64,000 bases of DNA. It comes from Blastobasis lacticolella. Its lineage: Eukaryota; Arthropoda; Insecta; Lepidoptera; Blastobasidae. A program made the position numbers and the translations under genes. Location of the stretch: NCBI GenBank assembly GCA_905147135.1, contig LR990068.1:206001-270000 (forward strand), written 5' to 3'. This document shows positions 32,732-45,790 of this stretch, one piece after another (positions within the stretch are counted from its first letter, which is position 1; the number at the start of each line of letters is the position of its first letter). The notes below the pieces were generated by a model. It was not told the DNA's origin. It searched no databases and saw nothing but the letters and a program-made list of their open reading frames with translations.

Positions 32732-33400
32732 TACGTTGAAGAAATCGCTGTTAGCGACAAAGCCGCCTGTCGGTCATACTTTCTACTATTTTATGTGTGT
32801 GTATTTGTTTAAATGGAACAAATTGATGTCCTTCATTCATTCCAAGAAAATATTTCTTTTCTCTTAGGCCTAGATTATAACAAGCGTCGCCGCAGGTTGT
32901 GTTGAGTAAAGTCGAAGTTTGGCTCACTAAAAATTTATTTTGTGCAAATCTGTGGGAAAGCAGACCATCGTTTTGTGGGTCTCCTAAACGTCTACTGTCA
33001 CTACAAACTAGATTTTTTTTTGTACTTGATAACGTAGGATAACCTACGGCACCCTAACAGTATATTCCTGCAGCTGCGCATTTGGGGCGCAATCGCGAGA
33101 TTTGGATGACTCTTAAATACTTGAAGTATGCACTGCAAGTAAAAGAGTATATATATTTAAGAGTATAACTCTTGTCGCTTGAGCAATCGGGTATTAAGGC
33201 CGGGTCACACAGAGGCGATTATTCATTTAAGAAATGTGGGATCTAATCAAGGCCTTTATGTTAATCAGAAAACTGATTTTGAAACCCATCATTACTTGAA
33301 TTTCACAAATTAGTGCTATTTTCTTAATAGAATGTAAGTATTAGCCGTCTTACGGTTCTTACCAGTCCTTATACTAGACAATATACATAACATAAATATT

Positions 33401-33487
33401 CATAGTACAAGCTTTGCTTAGTTTGGGGCTAGATGGCGCTGTGTGAATTTGTCCACGAATATTTATTTATTTATTTATTTATTTATT
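33401..33487 (+). mobile_element. SINE 3' fragment in array B
   Basis: Only the last part of the same SINE family (ACAAGCTTTGCTTAGTTTGGGG, GTCCACGAAT then (ATTT)n) is inserted between AAATATTC and GTTGCGTCGG. The sister unit at about 34965 reads straight through ATAAATATTCGTTGCGTCGG, giving an empty site. Confidence 0.85.
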
Positions 33488-36400
33488 CGTTGCGTCGGCG
33501 ACGCAAGGTGCGTCAATAACGCAAGTTGCGTCGCCAACGCAACCTGCATCGGCGACGCAGCTTGCGTTAAGCTGTCAACTCAAAATTGTATGAATTTAAC
33601 ATGCGTGCACCGACGTCGGTTGCGTTGCGTAAAGTAGAAGTTTGGCTCCCCAAAAATTTAATTTTTGCAAGTCTCTGCACGTGCAGGCCAAAGTTTCGTG
33701 GGTCTCCTAAACGTCTACTATCACTACAAAGTGGATTTCTTTTTGTAGTCGATGGCGTAAGATAACCTACGGCGCCCTTACAGTCTTTTACTGCAACTTC
33801 GCATTTGAGGGCATTTGCGGGACGTAATACACACTTAAATACTTAAAGTATGCACTACAAGTATACATGTAAATATTTAAGAGTATAATTCTTGTCGCTT
33901 ACACAATCGGGTATTAAGGCCGGGCCACACAGAGGCGATAATTTATTTAAGAATAGTGGGATCTAATCAAGGCCTTTACATTAATAAGAAAACTGAGTTT
34001 GAAACCCTTCATTACTTGAATTTCACAAGTTAGTGCTATTTTCTAAATAGATAGTAAGTATTGGCAGTCTACTAGACAAGTTACATAACATAAATATTCT
34101 AGGCATAAATAGTCTCATAGACATATTTTTTTCCTAGTGTGGATAAATTATTAGTCATTAAGTAGCATACGTTGAAAAAAAGGCTGTAAGCGACAAGGCC
34201 GCCTGTTGATTCTACTTTCTACTATCATATGTGTGTGTGTGTTTGTTTAATTAGGGCAAATTATTGTCCTTCATTCATTCAAAGAAAATATTTTTTATCT
34301 CTTAGGCCTGGATTATAACAAGCGGCGCCGACGCACATTGCGTCGGCGGCGCAAGGTGCGGCAATGACGCAAGTTGCGTTGCTAACGCAACCTGCGTCGG
34401 CGACGCACCTTGCGTTAAGCTGTCAACTCATAATTGTATGAATTTCAAATGCGCGCGCCGACGCAGAATGCCTTGAGTAAAGTTGAAGTTTAAATCACGG
34501 AACAAATTGTTTGTGCAAGTCTGTGTACGGACAGACCAACGTTTCGTGGGTGTATTAAACGTCTACTATCACTACAATGTGGATTTACTTTTGTACTCGA
34601 TGACGTAGGATAACATACGGCGCCGTCGTAGTCTATTCCTTTATCTGCGCATTTGGGTGCATTCGCAAGATGCGGTTAAGTTTTAAATACTTGAAGTATG
34701 TACTACAAGTAAACATTTAAACATTTAAGAGTATTAACTCTTGTCGCTTAGACAATCGGGTATTGACGCCGGGCCACACAAAGGTGATAATTCAATTAAG
34801 AAATGTGGGATTTAATCTAGGCTTATAATTAATGAAAAAACTGATTTTGAAACCCATCATTACTTGAATTTCACAAATTAGTGCTATTTTCTTAATAGAA
34901 TGTAAGTATTGGCAGTCTTACGGTTCCTACCAGTCCGTATACTAGACAATATACATAACATAAATATTCGTTGCGTCGGCGACGCAAGGTGCGTCAATAA
35001 CGCAAGTTGCGTCGCCAACGCAACCTGCATCGGCGACGCAGCTTGCGTTAAGCTGTCAACTCAAAATTGTATGAATTTAACATGCGTGCGCCGACGTCGG
35101 TTGCGTTGCGTAAAGTAGAAGTTTGGCTCCCCAAAAATTTAATTTTTGCAAGTCTCTGCACGGGCAGGCCAAAGTTTCGTGGGTCTCCTAAACGTCTACT
35201 ATCACTACAAAGTGGATTTCTTTTTGTAGTCGATGGCGTAAGATAACCTACGGCGCCCTTACAGTCTTTTATTGCAACTTCGCATTTGAGGGCATTTGCG
35301 GGACTTAATACACACTTAAATACTTAAAGTATGCACTACAAGTATAAATGTAAATATTTAAGAGTATAATTCTTGTCGCTTACACAATCAGGTATTAAGG
35401 CCGGGCCACACAGAGGCGATAATTTATTTAAGAATAGTGGGATCTAATCAAGGCCTTTACATTATGAAGAAAACTGAGTTTGAAACCCTTCATTACTTGA
35501 ATTTCACAAGTTAGTGCTATTTTCTAAATAGATGGTAAGTATTGGCAGTCTACTAGACAAGTTACATAACATAAATATTCTAGGCATAAATAGTCTTATA
35601 GACATATTTTTTTCCTAGTGTGGATAAGTTATTAGTCATTAAGTAGCATACGTTGAAAAAAAGGCTAAAAGCGACAAGGCCGCCTGTTGATTCTACTTTC
35701 TACTATCATATGTGTGTGTGTTTGTTTAATTGGGGCAAATTATTGTCCTTCATTCATTCAAAGAAAATATTTTTTATCTCTTAGGCTTGGATTATAACAA
35801 CGTCGCCGACGCACGTTGCGTCGACAACACAACCTGCGTCGGCAAATATCCTTACGTTAAGCAGTTACCAAAAATTTAATGAATTTCTAATGCGCGCGCG
35901 AACGCACTTTGCGTTGCGTGAAGTCGAAGTTTGGCTCAATAAAAATTTATTTTGTGCAAATCTGTGCACGGGCAGATCAACGTATTGTGGGTCTCCTAAA
36001 CGTTTACTATCACTACATAGTGGATTTTTTTTCTCGATGATGTAGGATAACCTACGGCGCCCTTACAGTATTATTCTGCAACTGCGCGTTTAGGGCGCAT
36101 TCGCGAGATTTGGTTTACTCTCAAATACTATAAGTAAACGAGTAATTATTTAAGAGTATAACTCTTGCCGCTTGAGCAATCGGGCATTAAGGCCGGGCCA
36201 CACTGAGGCAATAATTCAACTAAGAAATGTGGGATCTAATCCAGGCCTTCCTATTTATCAGAAAATTGAGTATAAAACTCTTCATTACATGAATTTCACA
36301 AATTAGTACTATTTTTATTTAAGTTATTAGTTATTAGGTACCATACGTTGTAGAAATCGATGTTAGCGACAAAGCTGCCTGTTGGTAATACTGTCTTTTA

Positions 36401-39400
36401 TTTTAGGTGTGTGTGTTTGTTTAAAAGGGGCAAATTATTGTCTTTCATTCATTCAATGAAAATATTTATTTTCTTCTAGGCCTGGAATATAATAAGCATC
36501 GCCGACGCACGTCGCGCCGGCGACGCAACTTGCGTTAGTTAATCTGTCAACTCAAAATTGTATGAATTCCAAATGCGCGCGCTGACGTAGGTTGTGTTGC
36601 ATAAAGTCGAAGTTTAGCTCACAAAATAAATATTGGTGCAAGTGTGTGTACGGGCAGACCAAAGTATTGTGGGTCTACTATCATTACAAAGTGGATTTCT
36701 TTTGGTATTCGATGACGTAAGATAACCTACGGTGCCTTTTGTCTATTCCTGCAACTGCGCATTTTGGGTGCATTCGCGAGATTTGGTTGACTCTTACACA
36801 CTTGAAGTTTGCACTACTATTAAAAAAGTAATTATTTAAGAGTACATTTTTTGTCGCTTACACAATCGGGTATTAAGGCCGGTCCACACAGAGGTGATAA
36901 TTCAATTATGAAATGTAGGAGCTAATCAAGGCTTTTATATAATCAGAAAGCTGAGTTTAAAATCCATCATTACCTGAATTTCAAAAATTAGTGCTATTTT
37001 CTTAACAGAATGTAAGTATTAGCCGTTTTATGGTTCCTACCAGTCCGTATACTAGAAAAGTAACATTACATAAATATTCTAGGCATAAATAGTCTTATAG
37101 ACATCTTTTTTCCTAGAGTGGATAAGTTATTAGTTATTAGGTACCATACGTTGTAGAAATCAATGTAAGCGACAAAGCCGCCTGTTGGTCACAATTTCCA
37201 CTATTTAAGGTGTGTGTATTCGTTTAAATGAAACAAATTATGTCCTTTCATTCATTTAAAGTAAATATTTATTTTCTTTTAGGCCTGATTTAAAACAAGC
37301 ATCGCCGACGCACGTTGCGTTGGCGACGCAAGGTGCGTCAATAACGCAAGTTTCGTCGTCAACCATGCGTAACGTCAAAGTTTAGCTCACTAAATAAATT
37401 TTTGTGCAAGTTTGTTTACGATCAGTCAAACGTTTTGTAGGTCTCCTCAATGTCAACTGTCACTACAAAGTAGATTTCTTTTTGTACTCGATGAGGTAGG
37501 ATAACTAACGGTGCCCTCGGAGTCTATTCCTTCAACTGCGCACTTGGGGTAGATTCGCGAAATTTGGTTTACTCTCAAATACTTGAAGTATGTAGAGTAA
37601 TCCCCATCATCAATATTTTGAGAGAATAACTCTTGTCACTTGATCAATCGGGTATTAAAGCCAAGCCATACAAAAGTAATAATTCAATTAAGAAATGTAG
37701 GATCTAATCAAGGCTTTTTATTAATAAAAAACTGAGTTTGAAACCCTTCATTACTTGAATTTTACAAATAAGTGCTATTTTCTAAATAGGATGTAAGTAA
37801 TAGCCGTCTCACGGTTCCTACCAGTCCGTATGCTAGACAAGTTAAATAACATAAATATTCTGGGCATAATTAGTCTCGTAGACATAATTTTTTTCTAGTG
37901 TGGATTAGGTTTTAGTTGTTAGGTACTATACGTTGAAGAAATCGCTGTAAGCGAAAAAGCCGCCTATTGATCCTACTTTGTACTATTTTATGTTTAGGTC
38001 TTTGGTAATTGGTCTTTGTTTAAATGGGGCAAATTATTATCCTTTACTTAAAGAAAATATTTATATTCTGTTAGGCCTGGATTATAACAAACTACTCGTA
38101 AGACGCACGTTGCGTCGCCGAGGAAAGGTGCGTCAGTAACGCAAGTAACGTCGCCAACGCGACCTGCGTTGACGACGCACCTTGCGATAAACTGTAAACT
38201 AAAAATTGTATGAATTTTAATGAGCGCGCCGACGCAGGAAGCGTTGCCTAACGTCGAAGTTTGGCTCACTAAAACCTTTTTTTGCATATCTGTGCACTGG
38301 CAGACCAACGTATTGTGGGTCTTCTAAACGTTTACTATCACTACATAGTGAATTTATTTTTGTTTTCGTTGACGTAGGATAACCTACGGTGCCCTCACAT
38401 ACTATTCCTGCAACTGCGCATTTGGGGCGCATTCGCGAGATTTGGTTGACTCTTAAATACTTGAAGTATGCACTACAAGTAAAAGAGTAATCATTTAAGA
38501 GTAAGAATCTTGTCCTTGAGCACACGGGTATTAAGGCCCGGCCACACATAGGTAATAATTTAATTAAGAAATATTTGATTTTTATTAATCAGAAAACTGA
38601 GTTTGACACCCTTCCTTACTTAAAATGTACAAAGTAGAGCTATTTTCTAAATAGGATGTAAGTATTAGCCGTCTTACGGTTCCAACAAGTCCGTATACTA
38701 AACAAGTTACATTACATAAATATTCTAGGCATAAATAGTCTCGTAGACATATTTTTTTCCTAGTGTGGATTAGTTATTAGTTTAAAGGTACCATACATTA
38801 AAGAAATTGCTTAAAAGCGTCAAGACCGCCTGTTGGTCATACCTTTTTCTATTTTATGTGTGTATGATTGTTTTAATAAGGCAAATTTAAGTCCTTCAGT
38901 CATTCAAAGAATATATTTATTTTCTCTTAGACCTGAATTGTAACAAGCGTTGCCGACGCACGTTGCGTCAGCAACACAAGGTGCGTCAATAACGCATGTT
39001 GCGTCGTAAACGCAACCTGAGTCGGCGACGCACCTTGCGTTAAAATGTAGACTCAAAATTTTATTAATTTTACGCATGAAGTGTTGCCTAACGTCGAAGT
39101 TTGGCTCACTAAAACATTTTTCTGCAAATCTGTGCACGGGCAGACCAACGTATTGTGGGTCTCCTAAACGTTTACCATCACTACATAGTGGATTTATTTT
39201 TGTTTTCGTTGACGTAGGATAACCTACGGCGCACTCACAGTCTATTCCTGCAACTGTGCATTTGGGACGCATTCGCGAGATTTGGTTGACTCTTAATAAC
39301 TTGAAGTATGCATGTAAAAGAGTAATCATTTAAGAGTATGAAATTGTCCTTGAGCAATCGGGTATTAAGGCCCGGCCACACAGAGGTTTTAAATCAATTA

Positions 39401-39439
39401 AGAAATGTGGGATTTTCATTAATCAGAAAACTGAGTTTG

Positions 39440-39592
39440 ACACCTGTGTGTTCCCTGATCAATATAATCTGGGTGCCTTGAAAGCTAGAGTGAATAAGCT
39501 GTTTCTAGACAGGCATGCTGCATTATCGACCGCATCGTCACTGACCACCAGGTGAGGTGGCGGTCAAATGCCTGGCTAGAACAGTATTAAAA
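39440..39592 (+). mobile_element. LINE 3'-end insertion (copy 1)
   Basis: About 150 bp foreign to the unit encode FPDQYNLGALKARVNKLFLD then RHAALSTASSLTTR and stop, followed by GGTGAGGTGGCGGTCAAATG and a short A-run. This is the extreme 3' end of a lepidopteran LINE (pattern Y.LG.FK.RVN). The near-identical copy at 49682-49842 shows that it was duplicated with its surroundings. Confidence 0.78.
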
Positions 39593-39900
39593 AAAACACT
39601 CTTCATTACTTGAAGTTTACAAATTAGAGCTTTGTTCTAAATAGGGTGTAAGTATTAGCCGTCTTACGGTTCTTACTAGTCCGTATACTAGACAAGTTAC
39701 ATAACATATATATTCTAGGCATAAATACTCCCGTAGGCACATTTTATTCCTAGTGTGGATTAGTTATTAGGTACCATACGTTGGAAAAATCGCTGTTATC
39801 GACAAGACCGCCAGCTGCTGGTCATACTTTCTACTGTTTTATGTTTAGGTCTTTGGTAAAATTGGGCAAATTATTGTCCCTTTATCATTCAAAGAAAATA

Positions 39901-40264
39901 AGAACGTCGGTGGCCGAGTGGTCAGAGTATCCTTCTCGTAAGCCAGAGGTCCCTGGTTCGAATCCTGCTTCAGTCATGTACTAATGACTGTTTTCTGAGT
40001 AACGTACATTAATTTTATACTAACTGATGCTTTATAGTGAGGTAAAACATCGTGATGAAACCTGCACGTTCAGTGGAGTGGATGTGTAATCATGATTCAA
40101 TCTGTTCAGGTTCCCCTGGTATCAGGGTCGTGGAGGTCAGATGGCAGTCGCTCCACTGAAATTACCCGACCTGCCAAATCCTGGATCATGTTTAAGGCAG
40201 ACCCTTAGCCCTCGGGCGCAAGAGCACAACCGGGACATTAACGCCAAAATGACTTTTTTTATTA
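39901..40264 (+). mobile_element. tRNA-derived SINE, 364 bp, with 14-bp target duplication (copy 1)
   Basis: A head with an A box TGGCCGAGTGGTCAG and a B box GGTTCGAATCC is followed by a body containing GTGAGGTAAAACATCGTGATGAAACCTGCACG and ending in a T-rich stretch. ATTCAAAGAAAATA flanks it on both sides (39887-39900 and 40265-40278), a perfect target duplication. The tRNA-like head has no pairing acceptor stem. Confidence 0.9.
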
Positions 40265-41480
40265 ATTCAAAGAAAATATTTATTTTCTTTTTGGCCTGGA
40301 TAATAACAAGCATCACCGACGCATGTTGCGTCGGCGATACAAGGTGCGTTAATAACGCAAGTTGCGTTGCCAACGCAACCTGCGTCGGAACGGACCTTGC
40401 GTTAGGCTGTCAACTCAAGATTGTATGATTTTCAAATGCGCGCTGACGCAGGTTGCGTTGCGTAAAAACGAAGTCATTAAAAAAAATTTTTGTGCTTGTC
40501 TGTGCACGGGCAATTCAACGTTTTGTGTGTCTCTTAAACGTCTTATATCACTAGACAGTGGTTTCCTTTTTGAACTCGGTGACGTAGGATAACCTACGGC
40601 ACCCTCACGGTCTATTCCTGCAACTGTGCATTTGGGGTGCAATCGCGAGATTTGTTCGACTCTTAAATACTTGAAGTATGCACTACAATTAAAATGAAAA
40701 ATTATCATTATCAAAATTTAAGTGAATGACTCTTGTCGCTTGAGCAATCGGGTATTAAGGCCCGGCCACACATAGGTGATAATTTAATTAAGAAATATGG
40801 GATCTACTCAAGGCTTTTTATTAATAAGAAAACTAAGATTGAAAAACTTTATTATTTGAATTTTACAAATTATGGCTATTTTCTTAATAGTTTGTAAGTA
40901 TTAGCCGTCTTACGGTTTCTACCAGTCCGTATGCTAGACAAGTTACATAACATAGACATAGTTTTATCCTGGTGTGGATTAGTTATTAGTTATTAGGTAC
41001 CATACATTAAAGAAATCGCTGTAAGCGACAAAGCCGCCTGTTGGTCATACTTTCTACTATTTTATGTGTGGTTTTGTTAATATGGGGCAAATTATTGATC
41101 TTTATTCAAAATATAATAAAATATTTAATTTCTCTTAGGCTTGGATTATAACAACGTCGCCGACGCACGTTGCGTCGACAACACAACCTGCGTCGGCAAA
41201 TCTCCTTGCGTTAAGCTGTTACCAAAAAATTTATGAATTTCTAATGCGCGCGCCGACGCACTTTGCGTTGCGTGAAGTCGAAGTTTGGCTCAATAAAAAT
41301 TTATTTTGTGCAAATCTGTGCACGGGCAGATCAACGTATTGTGGGTCTCCTAAACGTTTACTATCACTACATAGTGGATTTTTTTTCTCGATGACGTAGG
41401 ATAACCTACGGCGCCCTTACAGTATATTTCTGCAACTGCGCATTTAGGGCGCATTCGCGAGATTTGGTTAACTCTCAAAT

Positions 41481-41514
41481 AAATAAATAAATAAATATTC
41501 GTGGACAAATTCAC
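41481..41514 (-). mobile_element. Tiny SINE 3' tail insertion (copy 1)
   Basis: (AAAT)n followed by ATTCGTGGACAAATTCAC, the complement of the SINE 3' end, is inserted between CTCTCAAAT and AAATACTATAAG. Matching units at about 36120 and 56115 lack it. The copy at 47864-47909 has more AAAT repeats. Confidence 0.85.
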
Positions 41515-44500
41515 AAATACTATAAGTAAACGAGTAATTATTTAAGAGTATAACTCTTGCCGCTTGAGCAATCGGGCATTAAGGCCGGGCCACACTGAGG
41601 CAATAATTCAACTAAGAAATGTGGGATCTAATCCAGGCCTTCCTATTAATCAGAAAATTGAGTATAAAACTCTTCATTACATGAATTTCACAAATTAGTA
41701 CTATTTTCTAAATAGTCTGTAAGTATAAGCCGTCTTACGGTTCCGACCAATCCGTATACTAGACATGTTACAAAACATTATAATTCTAGGAACAAATACT
41801 CTCGTAGACACAATTTTTCCCTAGTGTGAATTAGTTGTTAGTTATTAGGTACCATGCGTTGAAGAAGTCGATGTAAGCGACAAGGCCGCCTGTTGTCCTA
41901 CTTCCTACTATTTTATGTTTGTGTTTTTGTTTAAATGGCCCAAATTATTGTCCTTCATTCATTCATAGAAAATATTTATTTTCTCTTAGGCCTGGATTAT
42001 AACAAGCTAGGACGCACGTTGCGTCGCAGACGCAAGGTGCGTCAATAACGCAAGTTGCGTAGTCAATGCAACATGCGTCGGCAACGCACCTTGCGTTAAG
42101 CTGTCAACTCAAAATTGTATGAATTTTAATGCGCGCGCCAACGCAGGTTGCGTTACGTAAAGTCAAAGTTTGGCTTACTAAAAATTTTTTTGGTGCAAAT
42201 CTGTGCACGGACAGACCAACGTTTTGTAGGTCTCCTATACGTCTTCTATCACTACGAAGTGGATATCTTTTTTTACTCGATGACGTAGGATAACCTACGG
42301 CGCCCTCAAAGTCTATTCCGGCAACAGCGCATTTGGGGCGCATTCGCAAGATTTGGTTTACTCTTAAATACTTGAAGTATGCACTACAAGTTAAAGAGTA
42401 ATTACCATCATCAACATTTAAGAGAATAACTCTTTTCACTTGAGCAATCGGGTATTAAGGCCGGGCCACACAGAGGCGATAATTCAATTAAGAAATGTTG
42501 GATCTGATCAATTTTTTTATTAATCAGAAAACTGAGTTTGCAACCCTTAATTACTTAAATTAGTGCTATTTTCTAATTAGTTTGTAAGTATTAGCATTCT
42601 TACGGTTCCTGCAAGTCCGTATACTAGACAAGTTACATTACATAAATATTCTAGGTATAAATAGACTCGTAGAAATATTTTTTTCCTAGTGTGGATTAGT
42701 TATTAGGTACCATACGTTGAAAAAATCGCAGAAAACGACACGGCCGCATGTTGGTCATACTTTCGACTATTTTATGTGTGTGTGTTTGCTTAAATGGGGC
42801 AAATTATTGTCCTTTACTTATTCAAAGAAAATATTTATTTTTTCTTAGACCTGGATTATAACAAGCGTGGCCGACGCATGTTGCGTCGGCGACACAAGGT
42901 GCATCAATTACGCAAGTTAAGTCGCCAACGTAACCTGCATCGGCGACGTAGCATGCGTTAGGCTGTCAATTAAAAATTGTATATATTTCAAATGCGCGCA
43001 TGACGCAGATTGCAATGCATAAAGTGGAAGTTTGGCTCACTAAAAATTTGTTTTGTGCAAGTCTTTCCAAGCGCAAACCAACGTTTTGTAAGAAAGCTAA
43101 ACGTTTTATATCACTAAACAGTGGATTTCGTTTTGTTCTCGATGACGTAGGATAACATACGGCACCTTTACAGTATCTTCCTGCAACTGCGCGTTAGGGG
43201 CACATTCGCGAGATTTGGTTGACTTTTAAATACTTAAAGTATGCGATACAAGTAAAAGAGTAATCATTTGAGAGTAAGAATCTTGTCCTTGAGCACACGG
43301 GTATTAAGGCCCGGCCACACATAGGTGATAATTTAATTGAGAAATATGGAATTTTTATTAATCAAAAAACTGAGTTTGACACCCTTCCTTACTTAAAATT
43401 TACAAAGTAGAGCTATTTTCTAAATGGGATGTAAGTATTAGCCGTCTTACGGTTCCTACAAGTCCGTATACTAGACAAGTTACATTACATAAATATTCTA
43501 GGCATAAATAGTCTCGTAGACATAATTTTTTCCTAGTGTGGATAAGTTATTAGTTTAAGGTACCTTAAAGAAATGGCTGAAAGCGACAAGATCGCCTGTT
43601 GGTCATACTTTTTTCTATATTATGTGTGTATGATTGTTTTAATAAGGCAAATTATTGTCCTTCAGTCATTCAAATAATATATTTATTTTCTCTTAGACCT
43701 GAATTGTAACAAGCGTTGCCGACGCACGTTGCGTCAGCAACACAAGGTGCGTCAATAACGCAAGTTGCGTCGCCAACGCACCTTGCGTTAGGCTCTCAAC
43801 TCAAGATTGTATGATTTTCAAATGCGCGCTGACGCAGGTTGCGTTGCGTAAAAACGAAGTCATTAAAATAATTTTTTGTTCTCGTCTGTGCACGGGCAGT
43901 TCAACGTTTTGTGTGTCTTTTAAACGTCTTATATCATTAGAAAGTGGTTTTCTTTTTGAACTCGGTGACGTAGGATAGCCTACGGCACCCTCACGGTCTA
44001 TTCCTGCAACTGTGCATTTGGGGTGCAATCGCGAGATTTGTTCGACTCTTAAACACTTGAAGTATGCACTACAAGTAAAATGAAAAATCACCATTATCAA
44101 AATTCAAGTGAATGACTCTTGTCGCTTGAGCAATCGGGTAATAGGGCCCAGCCACACAGAGGCGATAATTCAATTAGGAATTTAGGATCTACTCAAGGCT
44201 TTTTATTAATAAGAAAACTAAGATTGAAAAACTTTATTATTTGAATTTCACAAATTATGGCTATTTTCTTAATAGTTTGTAAGTATTAGCCGTCTTACGG
44301 TTTCTACCAGTCCGTATGCTAGACAAGTTACATAACATAGACATAATTTTATCCTGGTGTGGATTAGTTATTAGTTATTAGTAGAGATGCAACGGATAGT
44401 TGTTTGGCCGGATACCGGATACCGGATATCCGGCCAGCCTCCTAGCCGGATAGCCGGATATCCGGCGGCCGGATATTCAAAGGTCATAGTCTCTGAACAA

Positions 44501-45339
44501 GTTTGTGGAAGCTGTAATCGTGGCGTGGGACTTTATACGACTGTATGTGTTTATGTTATTTAAAGTTTTCGTTTAATGTGAATAATTTGAACGTTGAACT
44601 GAACAATTCTTCCGCCCTCATACGAATTGATAGTTTCAAAATACGGGCTTACACATTAGCCCACAGCATCGTAGAGTATAAACGACATTGTATACTACCT
44701 CTAAATATAAAGAAATTCATATTTTCAATCCAGGATAATATTTTTTCATATCTATAATATCAATATATATCTTGATTGACTTTAAATTATTACACTAAGT
44801 ACCACAGAAATAAAACAAAAACAGAATCCATGTGTCTTAAGTCATGAGGGAAGCATAGAAATGGCCGCCATTTTATATGTCTGCGTAATTTTAGGGTTGC
44901 CATAAACATGATCAATTTTGCCTTCTTTATGTATTATGTTAGCAATACAACTTTACAATAACAAATAAATAAAAATTATTAATTTCTGATTGTAATTATT
45001 TATTTAAAAATTCTTAAGTAATGAAATATGTTATTAAGAGGAGTCTCCCCGAGTACGATCCATACAAATGAAGTTTGATCATATTTTCAATATTGCGCTA
45101 TCAAAATCAATGAAATTTTGTAGACGTGATCCAGAAACTAATATCGATGCTCGTGGTATAATAAATATATCAATTCAAAGTTACATGAGATTCAAGATTT
45201 CTATAGAAATTAAAAACCTGTGTACTTTGAAAATATGATCAAACTACGTTTTAATGGAGCGCGCTTGTGGAAAACTAGCCTTAAGGCTACATACACTACA
45301 ATGCTCGTAAGTAGGTATAAAAATTTAAGGCGAGGACGG

Positions 45340-45790
45340 CACGGAATTAAAATCCGTACCCCTACCGTATCCGTCACGTACCCTCCCCGCGCCCTTCACT
45401 TAACCACACCGTATGCCTGCCGTACCCCTCCCGTGGCCCTGTCGTATCCCTTCCGCAGCACTCCCGTACCACTCCTATAGGCCTACCGTAACCCTACCGT
45501 ATGCCTGACGTACCCCTCCCATAGGCCTACCGTAACCCTATCGTATGCCTGCCGTACCCCTACCGTATCCTTCCCACAGCCCTGCCGTACGCCTACCGTT
45601 TCCCTCCCGTACCCCCACCGTAGCCTTATCGTGCTCCCATAATCCGTGTCGTACCCCTCTCGCAACCCTCCCCTAGGTCTACCGTAACCCTGCCGTACCT
45701 CTCCCGTAGCCCTGCCGTACGCCTGCCGTTTCCCACCCGTATTCCGTACCTTAGCCTTGTCGTACCCCTGCCGGACCCCTATCCTGCCCT
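45340..45790 (+). repeat. C-rich minisatellite (CCGTACCCCTACCGTATCC type)
   Basis: Imperfect tandem copies of about 10-12 bp: CCGTACCCCT, CCGTATGCCTG, CCGTAACCCTA, CCGTAGCCCTG and similar. It lies inside the hAT element. The G-rich strand (minus) has repeated TAGGG/ACGGTAGGG, reminiscent of the 30413-30645 minisatellite on the plus strand. Confidence 0.8.

Noticed and set aside
33443..33637. Small cysteine-rich protein with C-V-x-N-A repeats (also 34909-35118)
   Set aside because: The repeats are the direct translation of the 12-bp half-site cluster; length varies from unit to unit and the frame starts inside a SINE tail in one case.
39901..39975. tRNA gene (A and B boxes, 'TGGCCGAGTGG...GGTTCGAATCC')
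   Set aside because: The acceptor-stem ends do not pair and the sequence continues into a 364-bp body with a 14-bp target duplication: a SINE head. The same holds for 19705-19790 and 51143-51220.
45220..45480. 86-codon ORF in the hAT element
   Set aside because: Its second half is minisatellite translation and no hAT transposase motif is present.
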